This document shows, piece after piece, positions 14,992 through 24,049 of a DNA stretch of 64,000 bases; the stretch's first letter is position 1; each line of letters starts with the position of its first letter. Below the pieces are notes generated by a model. The model made no database searches. It had not been told where the DNA came from and was given only the letters and a program-made list of their open reading frames with translations. The position numbers were made by a program, and so were the translations under genes. The DNA is from Streptomyces pinistramenti. Lineage in GTDB: Bacteria > Actinomycetota > Actinomycetes > Streptomycetales > Streptomycetaceae. The stretch covers positions 1-64,000 of the forward strand of contig NZ_JAJCXB010000029.1 in NCBI RefSeq assembly GCF_020564935.1, given 5' to 3'.

Positions 14992-16742
14992 GTGTGCTCC
15001 CTTGTCTGTGACGTGCCCGCGGTCCACGCGGTCAGCAGAGTGCTGATGGTCGGTGCGCGCAGGAAGTCCCCCAGCGCGACCCGGACGCCATGGTCCCTTT
15101 CGATCCGTCTCAGCATCATCGCGGCATCCACTTCGGTCCTGCCGTTCTGGAAGAACTCACCCGAGCGGTGTCCCGGTCCGACGGCCTTCGCCCAGATGCC
15201 GAGCAGTCGGCCGTCGATCCGCGCGGCGTTCTTCTCGATCCAGTCCGACGGGCACCGGGAGCGCGGCCGCGGGGCGGGAGCCAGGGTGATCTCCTCCCCC
15301 GCCGCCAGCGGACGGATCCGGGACAGCCGGGTATCCGGCTCCTCCAGGATCTGTCGCAGCACCGACCGGTACCAGCGAAGCCACCGGGGCGCGGCGGCGG
15401 CCGTGTACAGCTCGGCCGTACACCGGAGTTGGAACACGATCGGGCCGGTGCCGTAGTCGAAACAGTCGACGGTGAGATCCGCGTTCTCCGGGATCAGGAA
15501 CGGCTCGCGGGGTCCGTCGTCCGCCGAGGCCACCGTCACCGAGAGCTGCGGCGACAGCCGGGCCTGCGCGCGCGGGGTGCTCAGCAGGTTGAAGTAGATC
15601 TGGTGGAGCGGGTGTGGCCGCAGTTCCCGCCCCGGGTCGAGCCCCTGCACCAACTCGTCGTGCGGCAGGGTCTTCCTGCCGTGGGCGCCGAGCACGGCGT
15701 CGCCGGTCCGGTGCAGCACCTCACGGAAGCCTGGGTCGCCGGCGAGATCGTTGTCTGTCACCAGATAGTCCGGCACGGGGCCCACCAGTCCGGCCGTGAG
15801 GTCGCTCTCGCGGTTCGCCGACGAGGACGAGGTGACCATCCTCTCGACACCACAGGTGCGGGCCAGCAGGCAGTGGAAGGCTGCCAGCAACGTCACGAAG
15901 AGGGTGACGTTCTCGCTCCTGCTCCACACCCGCAGCCGCTGGCTCACGGTGGGATCGAGGCTCTCCGTGTGCGTCCAGCAGCGTGCCGGTGTGCCCGCAC
16001 TCCTCGGGTGGTCGGCGGGCAGCGGCAGCGCGGTGATCCCGTGGAGCCCGCGCTGCCAGCGCAGCAGCTCCTCGGCCCGGGTCTCCGGTGTCCACTGTGC
16101 GGCCTGCCAGGCGACGTAGTCCGCGAAGTCGTGCTCCTGCGCGCGTGGCTCCGCCGGGCGTCCGGCCACTGCCGCTCGGTAGAGGGCGCTCAGGTCCTGG
16201 CTGAGCACCGAGACCGACCAGAGGTCCGCCACGATATGGGGCACCGACATCACCAGTACGTGGTCGGTGGGCCCGAATCTGGCCAGGGCGAAACGGCCGG
16301 GCGGGCACCGGTCGAGCGCGTATCCGCTGAGCGCGGCGCGGTGCAGCGCGGCGAGTTCGCGGCGGCGGCCGGCATCGGTGGGCAGCGCGCTGAAGTCGGC
16401 GAACGGCACCCGGATGCGGTCCACCGGCTCGATGACCTGCCGGGGCCCACCGTCGAGTACGGGGAATCTGGTCCGCAGCAGTTCGTGGCGGGCCACCAGC
16501 GCGTGGAGCGCGGTGCGCAGCGCGGGAACCCGCAGTGGGCCGCGCAGCCGCAGGAGCAGCGGATCGTGGAGCGGGACACCGCCGAACTCCTGGTCGTGCA
16601 GCCATTCATGGAGCTGGTTCGGGGACAGGTCGAGCGGCCCGTGCCTGGCGACCACCGGAATGCTCCGCCGTGCCGACGCGCTGCCGCCCCGGCCGGCGCC
16701 TGAACGCCCCGTCAGCAGCCGACGCAGCCGTCCGTTGTTCAT
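14988..16742 (-). CDS. blmXI: Free-standing condensation protein with a dead carrier domain (BlmXI-like), 584 aa
   Basis: Residues 35-470 form an NRPS condensation domain (LSPNQLHEWLHDQEFG; motif PHIVADLWS at about 172, where the catalytic second His is kept but the first His and final Gly are changed). Residues 490-580 resemble a peptidyl carrier domain, but the phosphopantetheine site reads FFQNGRTEVD instead of FFxLGGxSLx, so the Ser is gone and it cannot be loaded. Free condensation proteins BlmII and BlmXI exist in the bleomycin cluster with no fixed module; this one is closer to BlmXI in size and place. It may release the finished chain onto an amine, as no thioesterase is seen. ATG 16742 overlaps the ABC transporter stop. 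Confidence 0.75.
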   Translation of the reverse strand: MNNGRLRRLLTGRSGAGRGGSASARRSIPVVARHGPLDLSPNQLHEWLHDQEFGGVPLHDPLLLRLRGPLRVPALRTALHALVARHELLRTRFPVLDGGPRQVIEPVDRIRVPFADFSALPTDAGRRRELAALHRAALSGYALDRCPPGRFALARFGPTDHVLVMSVPHIVADLWSVSVLSQDLSALYRAAVAGRPAEPRAQEHDFADYVAWQAAQWTPETRAEELLRWQRGLHGITALPLPADHPRSAGTPARCWTHTESLDPTVSQRLRVWSRSENVTLFVTLLAAFHCLLARTCGVERMVTSSSSANRESDLTAGLVGPVPDYLVTDNDLAGDPGFREVLHRTGDAVLGAHGRKTLPHDELVQGLDPGRELRPHPLHQIYFNLLSTPRAQARLSPQLSVTVASADDGPREPFLIPENADLTVDCFDYGTGPIVFQLRCTAELYTAAAAPRWLRWYRSVLRQILEEPDTRLSRIRPLAAGEEITLAPAPRPRSRCPSDWIEKNAARIDGRLLGIWAKAVGPGHRSGEFFQNGRTEVDAAMMLRRIERDHGVRVALGDFLRAPTISTLLTAWTAGTSQTREHT

Positions 16743-18493
16743 CGCGTCACCTCGGTGGTGGCCAGTCGGCGGTACAGCGGGTCCGACCGCATCAGTTCCG
16801 TGTGCCGCCCGGCTCCCCGGACGCGTCCCTCGTCGAGTACGACCACCAGGTCGGCCTGGCGGGCCACGGAGATGCGGTGGGTGACCGCCAGCACGACGCG
16901 CGCCCTGGACTGGTCGAGGATCGTGCGCAGCAGGACTTCCTCGCTGTCGGCGTCCAGTTGTGAGGTCACCTCGTCCAGCAGGAGCACATCGGCGTGGCGG
17001 AGCAGGGCCCGTGCCACGGCGAGCCGCTGCCGCTGTCCACCGGAGACCGAGACGGCGCGCTCGTCGACCGTGGTGTCCAGGCCGCGCGGGAGACCGGCCA
17101 GCCACTCGGAGAGTCCGACGGCCCGCAGGGTGTCGAGCACTTCGCGGTCGTCGGTGCACCCGGTGCCGTAGCACACCGTCTCGCGGATCGTCTCGCCGAG
17201 CAGCGGGGCATCCTGCTCGACATAGGCCAGCCGGCGGCGCAGTTCATCCCGCCGGAGTGACCGGATGTCCTCTCCGTCGAGGAACACGCGTCCCCGCTCG
17301 GCGTCCAGGAACCGTTCCACGAGGTTGAGCAGTGTGGTCTTGCCGATCCCGGACGGTCCGGTGAGGACGGTGAGTCCGCGCGGTACGTGCAGCGAGACGC
17401 CGCTGAGGATCGCGGTGCCGCCGTAGCCGGCCGATACTTCGGCCAACACGATTCCGGCAGGCGGCGGTGGGACGGCCGGGGCCTGGGCCGCTTCGGCGTC
17501 CTCGTCATCGGGTTCGGCCGGGATGGCCAGGATCCGCTGCACCCGGCCCAGCGCTGCGAGCCCCTCCGAGATCGCGCTCGCCGCCTGGGTCATCGCCCCG
17601 ACCGGGGCCCGCAGATACATGACGTACAGCAGGAAGGCGACGAGGTCGCTGAAGGGCATCGTGCCCGCGGCGATCTTCGCGGCGCCCATGCCCAGCGCTG
17701 TCAGGAACATCGCGTCCATGGTGACTCCGCCGCACGCGCTGACGACCGCGGACCAGCGGGCCGCTCGCACGCCCTGCTGGTAGGCGCCCTCGGCCCGGCC
17801 GATGACACCGCGGGCTTCCTGCGCCTCGGTGCCGAACGCCTTGACCGTCCGGAAGGCGACGAGTACGCGCTGCAGCCCGGTGAGCATCTCGCCGAGGCTG
17901 GACTGTGTCGCCTCGGTCGCCTCGAACAGGCGGCGCAGGGCCAGCCATTCGGCTCCGGCTCCCAGGACGACGATCCCCAGAAGCACCAGCACCATCGTGA
18001 CGTCGGTCAAGGCCATCAGCAGGACGGTCGCCACCAGCACGAGGGGGGCGGCGGTCCCCCTGACAAGTGCCTCCGCCACCGCGCGCTCCAGGAGTGTGGT
18101 GTCGCTGCCGACCCGGGAGAGCACGTCGCCGACCGGCTCCCGCTGCACCGTTGCGACCTTGGCCCGCAGCAGCGAGCCGACCATGCCGGAGCGCGCCCCG
18201 AGCACGATCCGCTGCCCGAACCGGCCGAGCCAGTAGTTGCTGGTGAACAGCAGTACCCCGGACAGCACGGCCACCGCGCCGAGTGCCACCAGACCGGGCC
18301 CGAAGCCGGTACCGGCGGAGACCGAGTCGAGCAGCCACTTGACCACGCGCGGCTGGGCCAGCACGGCGCCGTAGGAGAGCAGGTCGAGCACCAGCAGCCC
18401 GGCCATCGCCGCACCCATGCCGCGGCCGAACCTCCACAGCAGCGGCAACTGCGACCGGACGGACGGCCGGACGGACGGCGTCGAGGCACTCAC
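16739..18493 (-). CDS. ABC exporter, fused permease-ATPase half-transporter, 584 aa
   Basis: Residues 15-310 hold the six-helix type 1 exporter membrane domain (for example AMAGLLVLDLLSYGAVLAQ and LVLVATVLLMALTDVTMVLV). Residues 350-575 hold the ATPase: Walker A GPSGIGKTTLL, signature SVSGGQRQRLAVARALL, Walker B DVLLLDE, and the H-loop in AVTHRIS. All ATPase motifs are intact. It probably works as a homodimer in the plasma membrane and exports the product, contributing to self-resistance. GTG 18493 overlaps the preceding stop (GTGA), so it is in the main operon. Confidence 0.88.
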   Translation of the reverse strand: MSASTPSVRPSVRSQLPLLWRFGRGMGAAMAGLLVLDLLSYGAVLAQPRVVKWLLDSVSAGTGFGPGLVALGAVAVLSGVLLFTSNYWLGRFGQRIVLGARSGMVGSLLRAKVATVQREPVGDVLSRVGSDTTLLERAVAEALVRGTAAPLVLVATVLLMALTDVTMVLVLLGIVVLGAGAEWLALRRLFEATEATQSSLGEMLTGLQRVLVAFRTVKAFGTEAQEARGVIGRAEGAYQQGVRAARWSAVVSACGGVTMDAMFLTALGMGAAKIAAGTMPFSDLVAFLLYVMYLRAPVGAMTQAASAISEGLAALGRVQRILAIPAEPDDEDAEAAQAPAVPPPPAGIVLAEVSAGYGGTAILSGVSLHVPRGLTVLTGPSGIGKTTLLNLVERFLDAERGRVFLDGEDIRSLRRDELRRRLAYVEQDAPLLGETIRETVCYGTGCTDDREVLDTLRAVGLSEWLAGLPRGLDTTVDERAVSVSGGQRQRLAVARALLRHADVLLLDEVTSQLDADSEEVLLRTILDQSRARVVLAVTHRISVARQADLVVVLDEGRVRGAGRHTELMRSDPLYRRLATTEVTR

Positions 18494-19419
18494 CGGTACT
18501 CGTACCTGGCCTTTCCGTCCCGCAGCTCGATGGCCGAGGCGTTGATCTCCCGCAGATACCGGGTGACCAGGCTGGTGACGCCGGGATCGGCGGTGAGCCG
18601 GAGCGCGCCGTCGGTGAGTTCGGCCCGCTGGATTCCGCGTTCGCTCATGGAGGAACTGATCCGTTCGTCGAACTCGGAGCGGGCGGACAGGATCCAGTCG
18701 CGGACGCTGGGGTCGAGTTCGTGGTGGGAGACGTCGAGCAGCAGCACGACCCGGGGCTCTGTGCCCTCGTGCCAGACCTCGTGCTCGAAGGAGTCGTCGA
18801 AGACCAGGCACTCGCCCTCCTTCCAGCGCAGCGTCCGGTCGCCGATCCGGATCCGGGGGCCCTCGGGGACCACCAGGCCGAGGTGCACCCGTTGCCGTGC
18901 GTTGGATCCGCCGCAGTGCGGGCGGATGTGCGTACCCGGGTACAGCCACGACAGGGTGACCACACCCGGGCCTCCGCTGGTGGCCTCCGGGATGCCCTCG
19001 ATGACGCTCGCGGTGACCGGGAACCGCTCGCAGACGTCGGCGAAGCGGTGTCCCGCCTCGTAGAACGTCACCTGCTCCCAGCGGCCCCGGTCCAGCAGCG
19101 GCTCCTCGACCGGCAGGAAGCCGCCCGAGGACGGGGTGGTGACGGCGTCGAGTTCGGCACGGATCCTCGGGTAACTCTCGGTCAGGTACCTCGTGAACCA
19201 GAACTGCGCCGGGTCGAACACCGGGCGCGGTTCCAATGACGGCACGTGGTGTTCCGGGCGCTGGTCGGGATGGCGCCAGACGCCCTGGGCGACGGCGAGT
19301 TCCGCGCACGCCCTCGCGGCCTGCCGGTCCCCCTCGGCGAGCAGGGCGTCGATGAGTTCGCGGTAGAGCCGCCGGGCGTTGGTCGTGCGCCGGATCCCGG
19401 CGCTCTGGGCCGCGCTCAT
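18490..19419 (-). CDS. Aspartyl/asparaginyl beta-hydroxylase-like dioxygenase, second copy, 309 aa
   Basis: Paralogue of the protein at 12977-13960. Iron-binding motifs are complete: RPHCGGSN and SFEHEVWH, with WKEGECLVFDD between them. A helical N-terminal region (ARRLYRELIDALLAEGDRQA) and a C-terminal SMSERGIQRAEL extension are shared with the other copy. It predicts a 2-oxoglutarate- and iron-dependent hydroxylase for a carrier-bound amino acid or the peptide. The start ATG 19419 is fixed by a strong GGAGGT site seven bases upstream and by the 92-bp gap to blmC, which contains a hairpin. A longer upstream frame is not needed. Two intact copies suggest two hydroxylation sites. Confidence 0.82.
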   Translation of the reverse strand: MSAAQSAGIRRTTNARRLYRELIDALLAEGDRQAARACAELAVAQGVWRHPDQRPEHHVPSLEPRPVFDPAQFWFTRYLTESYPRIRAELDAVTTPSSGGFLPVEEPLLDRGRWEQVTFYEAGHRFADVCERFPVTASVIEGIPEATSGGPGVVTLSWLYPGTHIRPHCGGSNARQRVHLGLVVPEGPRIRIGDRTLRWKEGECLVFDDSFEHEVWHEGTEPRVVLLLDVSHHELDPSVRDWILSARSEFDERISSSMSERGIQRAELTDGALRLTADPGVTSLVTRYLREINASAIELRDGKARYEYR

Positions 19420-19437
19420 TGAAGACCTCCGAGGAGC

Positions 19438-19457
19438 CCCCGGCCGCCAGGCCGGGG
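19438..19457 (-). terminator. GC-rich hairpin between blmC-like gene and hydroxylase gene
   Basis: CCCCGGCC and GGCCGGGG form a perfect 8-bp stem with a 4-base loop in the only gap over 50 bp within the core gene run. There is no U-tract, so it may be an attenuating or RNA-processing hairpin more than a strong terminator. Confidence 0.45.
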
Positions 19458-19511
19458 AGGAGTGGGACAGAGGGCTCGGACAACCGGGACTCGAACGCAC
19501 GTCATGTCGTC

Positions 19512-21005
19512 TCACGCCCCCTTCTGGTCCTGGCCGGCGCGGTGCGTATCCGCCCGCGGCAGCGCGTGGATATCGCGGATGATCTTGCTGGTGGACAGGT
19601 CGTCGACCGTGCTGAGCAGTTCGACACAGCCGCCGAGCTGTTCCACCAGCGGTGCCTCCGGCAGAGTCCGGCAGGTGTAGTCGCTGCCCTTGACGTAGCG
19701 GTCGGGCCGCAGCTGTGTGATCAGTTCGGTCGGGCTGTCCGCCTCGAACGGCACGACCAGATCGACGCAGCCCAGGGCGGCCAGCACCCGCATGCGCTCC
19801 GCCAGCAGTATCACCGGCCGGGCCGGTCCCTTGAGCCTGCGCACACTCGCGTCGGAGTTCACCCCGACCACGAGCAGACCGCCGAGTGCCTTGGCCCGGC
19901 TCAGCAGGGACACATGGCCGCCGTGCAGAAGGTCGAAGCAGCCGTTGGTGAACACGACCCGCTGTGCGCGATGGGGCACCTCGGTGAGCCAGCGGGGCAG
20001 TTCGCCGTCCGCGAGGATCTTCCCGGTGTCCGACACCTTGCGCCGCAGTTCCTCGGCGGCGCAGTTCGCCGTACCCGGCTTGCGTACGACGGTGTCCGCG
20101 GCCGCGGAGGCGAGCTCGGCGGCGGTCCCCGGGTCGGCGCCGGTGGCCAGGGCCATGGCCAGGGCCGCGGTGAAGGTGTCCCCGGCCCCGATCGTCATCC
20201 CGGCCTCGCCGTCGGCGTAGGTGCGCAGGCTCGGCCGTCCCGCCTGCGCCAGCACCGCGCCGTCACGGTCCAGGGTGATCGCCGCCAGGTTGGCGCCGCT
20301 GCGTTCCAGGACCGCCTCGGCGTGGTCCATCATCTGCCGCACCCGTCCTCCGCTGTGCGCGGTGGCCCGGAGGCCGAGCAGGTCCAGGGCCTCCGCGTAG
20401 CTCGGTGTGACCACGTCGGGCCGGATCGCACGGAACGCCGCCGGGGTCCGTGAATCGACCACGAGCAGCGGACGCCGGGGCGAGGCCGCCAGCACGGCGC
20501 GCACCTCGGGGGTGAACGTGCCGTAGTCGTAGTCGCAGACGATCACCACGTCGCACCAGGAGAGCTGTTCGTCCAGGCGCGCGGCCAGCGCGGCGGAGGT
20601 GCCCGGTCCGATCGGTCGCCGACTGCCCTCGTCCATCCGCAGGAGCATCTGTCGCGGCGCCAGCACGCGGGTCTTGACCACCGTCGACCGTGTCCGGTCG
20701 GTCAGCAGGTGTTCGGTGCCGACCGCGGCCGACGTCATGGCCTGACGCAGCCGTTGCCCGGCGGGGTCCGCGCCGACGACGGCGAGCAGCCGGGTCTCGG
20801 CACCGAGCGCTCCGAGGTTGGCCGCCACGTTGGCGGCGCCGCCGCACCGGTCGAGTACGCGGGTGACCTCGACCACCGGCACGGGGGCCTCCCGGCCCAG
20901 TCCCACCGGGTCGCCGGTGACGTAGCCGTCCACGATGGCGTCTCCGACGACGACGGTCCGCACTCCGGCAATCGCGTCCAGCAGGGCCAGCAGGTCACCG
21001 GTCAT
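19512..21005 (-). CDS. blmC: Bifunctional heptose kinase/nucleotidyltransferase-like sugar activating enzyme (BlmC-like), 497 aa
   Basis: Residues 1-330 are a PfkB/ribokinase-type kinase (GGAANVAANLGALG; GAGDTFTAALAMAL with the catalytic Asp). Residues 350-485 are a nucleotidyltransferase (VVFTNGCFDLLHGGHVSLL with the HxGH site; VNSDASVRRLKG; YVKGSDY). This is the HldE/RfaE layout. BlmC of the bleomycin cluster is the same type and, from memory, about 498 residues; it is thought to make the NDP-hexose for the L-gulose-D-mannose disaccharide. Start ATG 21005 overlaps the carrier protein stop. It is the last gene of the tightly overlapped run from 64 kb before the hairpin gap. Confidence 0.88.
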   Translation of the reverse strand: MTGDLLALLDAIAGVRTVVVGDAIVDGYVTGDPVGLGREAPVPVVEVTRVLDRCGGAANVAANLGALGAETRLLAVVGADPAGQRLRQAMTSAAVGTEHLLTDRTRSTVVKTRVLAPRQMLLRMDEGSRRPIGPGTSAALAARLDEQLSWCDVVIVCDYDYGTFTPEVRAVLAASPRRPLLVVDSRTPAAFRAIRPDVVTPSYAEALDLLGLRATAHSGGRVRQMMDHAEAVLERSGANLAAITLDRDGAVLAQAGRPSLRTYADGEAGMTIGAGDTFTAALAMALATGADPGTAAELASAAADTVVRKPGTANCAAEELRRKVSDTGKILADGELPRWLTEVPHRAQRVVFTNGCFDLLHGGHVSLLSRAKALGGLLVVGVNSDASVRRLKGPARPVILLAERMRVLAALGCVDLVVPFEADSPTELITQLRPDRYVKGSDYTCRTLPEAPLVEQLGGCVELLSTVDDLSTSKIIRDIHALPRADTHRAGQDQKGA

Positions 21006-21280
21006 GGCGCGGCCCCCTGTTCGGCGCGGGAACGGCGCTGGATGTGTTCGGCCATCCCGGCGATGGTCTGGGTCTCCATCAGGACGCGGACGGACAGGCT
21101 CACCCCGAGCCGTTCCTCGACCGCGCTGACGATCCGCACGGCGGTGACCGAATCGCCGCCGAGTTCGATGAACCGCTGCGTCCGGCCGATCTTCTCCGAG
21201 CGCAGTGCCGCACACCACAGCTCGGTCAGCGCGCGTTCGAGCCTGCGCCGCCGGTACCGGTCCACTGCCCAGAAGCTCAT
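21002..21280 (-). CDS. blmI: Free-standing peptidyl carrier protein (BlmI-like), 92 aa
   Basis: A single carrier domain with the phosphopantetheine Ser in IELGGDSVTAV and the usual four-helix pattern, nothing else attached. BlmI, the first described type II peptidyl carrier protein, is about 90 residues and sits in the same gene neighbourhood. It carries an aminoacyl group in trans; its loading partner in bleomycin biosynthesis is not firmly known. Both ends overlap neighbours (ATGA at each), so expression is tightly coupled to blmD and blmC. Confidence 0.88.
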   Translation of the reverse strand: MSFWAVDRYRRRRLERALTELWCAALRSEKIGRTQRFIELGGDSVTAVRIVSAVEERLGVSLSVRVLMETQTIAGMAEHIQRRSRAEQGAAP

Positions 21281-22905
21281 GCCCGCCTCCGCCTGCTGAT
21301 GATGGTGTGCGGCAGCACCAAGTGGTCCAGTCCGGCGTCCAGCAGGGTGCGCACCGCGTCACGCGGGGTCTCCGCGATCGGCTCCCCCTTGGTGTTCAGG
21401 CTCGTATTGAGCAGCAGGGGCACGCCGGTACGCGCCTCAAAGGCGGCGATCACGTCGTAGTACGCCGGGTTGTCCTCGCGGCGGACCGTCTGCAGCCGCG
21501 CGGTGCCGTCGACGTGGGTGACCGCGGGCACCGTCGGCTTGCGGACCGGCGCGGCACGCAGCATGAACGGGCTGTCGGCGAACCCGAACCACTCGGTCGC
21601 GCGTTCGTTGAGGACCGCCGGTGCGAACGGCCGGAAGTGCTCCCGGAGTTTGATCTCCCTGTTGAGCCGGTCGCGCATCGTCGGACTTCTCGGATCGGCG
21701 AGGATGCTGCGGTGCCCCAGTGCCCGCGGGCCGATCTCGCCGGCGCCCTCGAACCAGCCGACGACCGCGCCGTCGGCGATCAGGGCGGCCGTCCTGCCGG
21801 TGTAGTCGTCGACGGTCTCCACCGACAGCTCGCTCGCGAACTCGCGCAGGGCGCGCTCCTCGGCCCCGGCGGAGTACCGGCGGACCGCGTACATCAGCTC
21901 GGTGTTGTGGTGCTGACGCCTCGGGTGTCCCAGCACGTGGTGCCAGTACCACAGAGCGGCGCCGATGGCGGTCCCGTCGTCACCGCAGGCCGGGTGGAAG
22001 TGAACGCGCTCGAACTCCGAGGCTTCGAAGGCCGGTTCGGTGGCCACCACGTTCAGCGAGGTGCCGCCGGACAGACACAGGTTGCGCCCGATCCGGTTGC
22101 GGGCGGTGATCGGGCCCAGCTCGCCGAACAGTGCCAGCATCTGGGCGTCCAGGCCGCGCTGCACGTAGTACGCCAGCCGGGCGTTGAGTTCGCGGTCCCC
22201 CACCTTGACCGGAACCGGATCCCGGTCGGCGAGGGCGGCCAGCTCGTCGAAGCTCTTGATCGTGGCGGGGACCGGGTCCTCCGGTTCACCCCTCGCGCCG
22301 TACGGAGCCAGCCCCATGACCTTGCCCGCGCCGACGATGCTCGACCCGAACATCCGCTCGGCCACGTAGCAGTAGCCGACGTTGGCGTTGAACCACGTGT
22401 CGAAGTCGCGCCGCAGCGGATACAGCTTGGTGCCCCGGCCCAGGAAGGCGCGGCAGCCGAGGGGATCGATGGCGACCGAGACCGCGGAGTCGAACGGCGA
22501 GGTGTAGAAACTCGCCGCGGCGTGCAGCAGGTGGTGCTGGGGGTTGACGGTGCACGGCAGGCGCGTGCCGTCGATGTCGACGCGTGCCTGGCGCTGGTCC
22601 ACCCAGAACTCCAGCCAGGTCTCCTTGAGATCCGAGCCGTGCAGCAGGGCGATGTCGGGCGAATCCATGTTGTGCAGGTTGCACAGGAGCACGTGGTCCA
22701 CATCGGACAGGACGAGTCCGGCCTGGTCGAGCAGCTCGGCCAGATCGTCCGCGCGCAGCCCTGGGTGTTTCTTGCGCCGGGAGTACCGTTCGGTGGTCAC
22801 GAATCCCGCCATCCTGCCCTCGGAGAGCAGGACCGCGGCGCCGTCGTGATTGAAGTTGATCGACAGGATGTTCCGGACCGACGCCGCCGGGAGTTCAGTG
22901 CGCAC
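21277..22905 (-). CDS. blmD: NodU/CmcH-type O-carbamoyltransferase (BlmD-like), 542 aa
   Basis: The N-terminal actin-like domain starts ILSINFNHDGAAVLL and contains HHLLHAAASFYTS and GKVMGLAPYG; the C-terminal YrdC-like part includes GAGEIGPRALGHRSILADPR and PLLLNTSLNTKGEPI. Both match NodU/CmcH carbamoyltransferases, which use carbamoyl phosphate and ATP. BlmD is assigned to 3-O-carbamoylation of the D-mannose unit. Size matches (about 545 from memory). GTG 22905 overlaps the BlmE stop by 11 bases. Confidence 0.9.
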   Translation of the reverse strand: MRTELPAASVRNILSINFNHDGAAVLLSEGRMAGFVTTERYSRRKKHPGLRADDLAELLDQAGLVLSDVDHVLLCNLHNMDSPDIALLHGSDLKETWLEFWVDQRQARVDIDGTRLPCTVNPQHHLLHAAASFYTSPFDSAVSVAIDPLGCRAFLGRGTKLYPLRRDFDTWFNANVGYCYVAERMFGSSIVGAGKVMGLAPYGARGEPEDPVPATIKSFDELAALADRDPVPVKVGDRELNARLAYYVQRGLDAQMLALFGELGPITARNRIGRNLCLSGGTSLNVVATEPAFEASEFERVHFHPACGDDGTAIGAALWYWHHVLGHPRRQHHNTELMYAVRRYSAGAEERALREFASELSVETVDDYTGRTAALIADGAVVGWFEGAGEIGPRALGHRSILADPRSPTMRDRLNREIKLREHFRPFAPAVLNERATEWFGFADSPFMLRAAPVRKPTVPAVTHVDGTARLQTVRREDNPAYYDVIAAFEARTGVPLLLNTSLNTKGEPIAETPRDAVRTLLDAGLDHLVLPHTIISRRRRA

Positions 22906-24049
22906 CGGAGGCCCTCGCTTTCCGAGACTCGGACGCCGTGGCGCCGAGCAGCCGTGACACCGCGGTCCATACCTGGTCGACCCCGATGTCGGACAGACAC
23001 CTCGGATACGGTCCCGCGGGCGATGAGTAGGGAATCGGACAGTCGTGCTCGCACTGCCGGTCGGCCAGTTCATCGGCCCGGTGGGTGGCCAGCCGGCAGG
23101 GATAGTGGAGCGACACGCCGTGGTGGCGCGGGTAGACCCGGGCCCAGAGGAACTCGGTGCCGGTGGGTCCGTAGAGGACCACGGCCGGAACACGCACCGC
23201 CGCGGCGATGTGGGCGAGCGAGGAGTCGTTGCCGACCAGCAGGTCCACTTCGGCCAGCAGGTTCGCCGTCCGGTTGAGGCTGCCGCCGGTGACCACCTCG
23301 ACGGCTGCCTCCGGTTGTCCGGCCGTGATGGCGGCGGCCAGCCGGAGCAGGTCTGCGCGCTCCTCGCCGGCACCCAGCAGGTAGCAGGCGGCACCGGTCC
23401 GGGCCACCGCGCGACGGCACAGTGCGGCGTATCGGCCGGACGGCCAGCGGCGGTTCCACTGCGGGGCACCGCCGGGATGTACGGCGAGCCGTGGCACGCC
23501 GGTCGGCAGGTCGGGCAACTCCTCGGCGGCTCTCGGCAGCGGCGGCACCACAGCGCCCGGCCGGAGCTTCCCGGGCAGGCCCAGGGCGGAGGCCAGGGCC
23601 GAGGCGTGGTCGAACAGGTCGGCCCTGCCCAGCAGCGGCGGGGCGAGCCGGAGCGGACGGGTGAGGTCACCGGGGCCGGTACCGGGGCCGGGCAGCCCCA
23701 GACGAACCGGGATCCCTGCGCGCCTGGCCTCCGGTGCGCCGAGCTCCCTGCTGTCCGGGTCGACGAAGCTCAGCTGCGCGCCCAGCGCGGTCAGCTCCCG
23801 GCGGAACCGTGCCCACCGGTGCCGGTCCGCGTCACCGGGATCCGGGCACTCCAGCACGTCGGTCGCGTAGCTGTGCCGCTCGAAGAACTCCGCGAACCGC
23901 CTTGCCACCGTGCTGCCGGTGACCACGGTGATCCGGGCCGCCGGAAAGGCCCGGCGGAGCAGAGCCAGCGCGATGTTGCGCTGCACCAGGTCACCGAGCC
24001 CCGGCTCCACCAGGCGGGCGAGGACACACACCCTGTCCACCGTGGTCAT
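22895..24049 (-). CDS. blmE: GT9 heptosyltransferase-like glycosyltransferase (BlmE-like), 384 aa
   Basis: A two-domain GT-B enzyme of family 9. The N-terminal half starts VCVLARLVEPGLGDLVQRN; the C-terminal half has LAVHPGGAPQWNRRWPSGRY, VDLLVGNDSSLAHIAAAVRV and VVLYGPTGTEFLW, the donor-binding signature of ADP-heptose:LPS transferases. In a Gram-positive cluster with an HldE-like enzyme it fits BlmE, which adds a sugar of the gulose-mannose disaccharide. ATG 24049 overlaps the MbtH gene stop. Confidence 0.88.
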   Translation of the reverse strand: MTTVDRVCVLARLVEPGLGDLVQRNIALALLRRAFPAARITVVTGSTVARRFAEFFERHSYATDVLECPDPGDADRHRWARFRRELTALGAQLSFVDPDSRELGAPEARRAGIPVRLGLPGPGTGPGDLTRPLRLAPPLLGRADLFDHASALASALGLPGKLRPGAVVPPLPRAAEELPDLPTGVPRLAVHPGGAPQWNRRWPSGRYAALCRRAVARTGAACYLLGAGEERADLLRLAAAITAGQPEAAVEVVTGGSLNRTANLLAEVDLLVGNDSSLAHIAAAVRVPAVVLYGPTGTEFLWARVYPRHHGVSLHYPCRLATHRADELADRQCEHDCPIPYSSPAGPYPRCLSDIGVDQVWTAVSRLLGATASESRKARASGAH

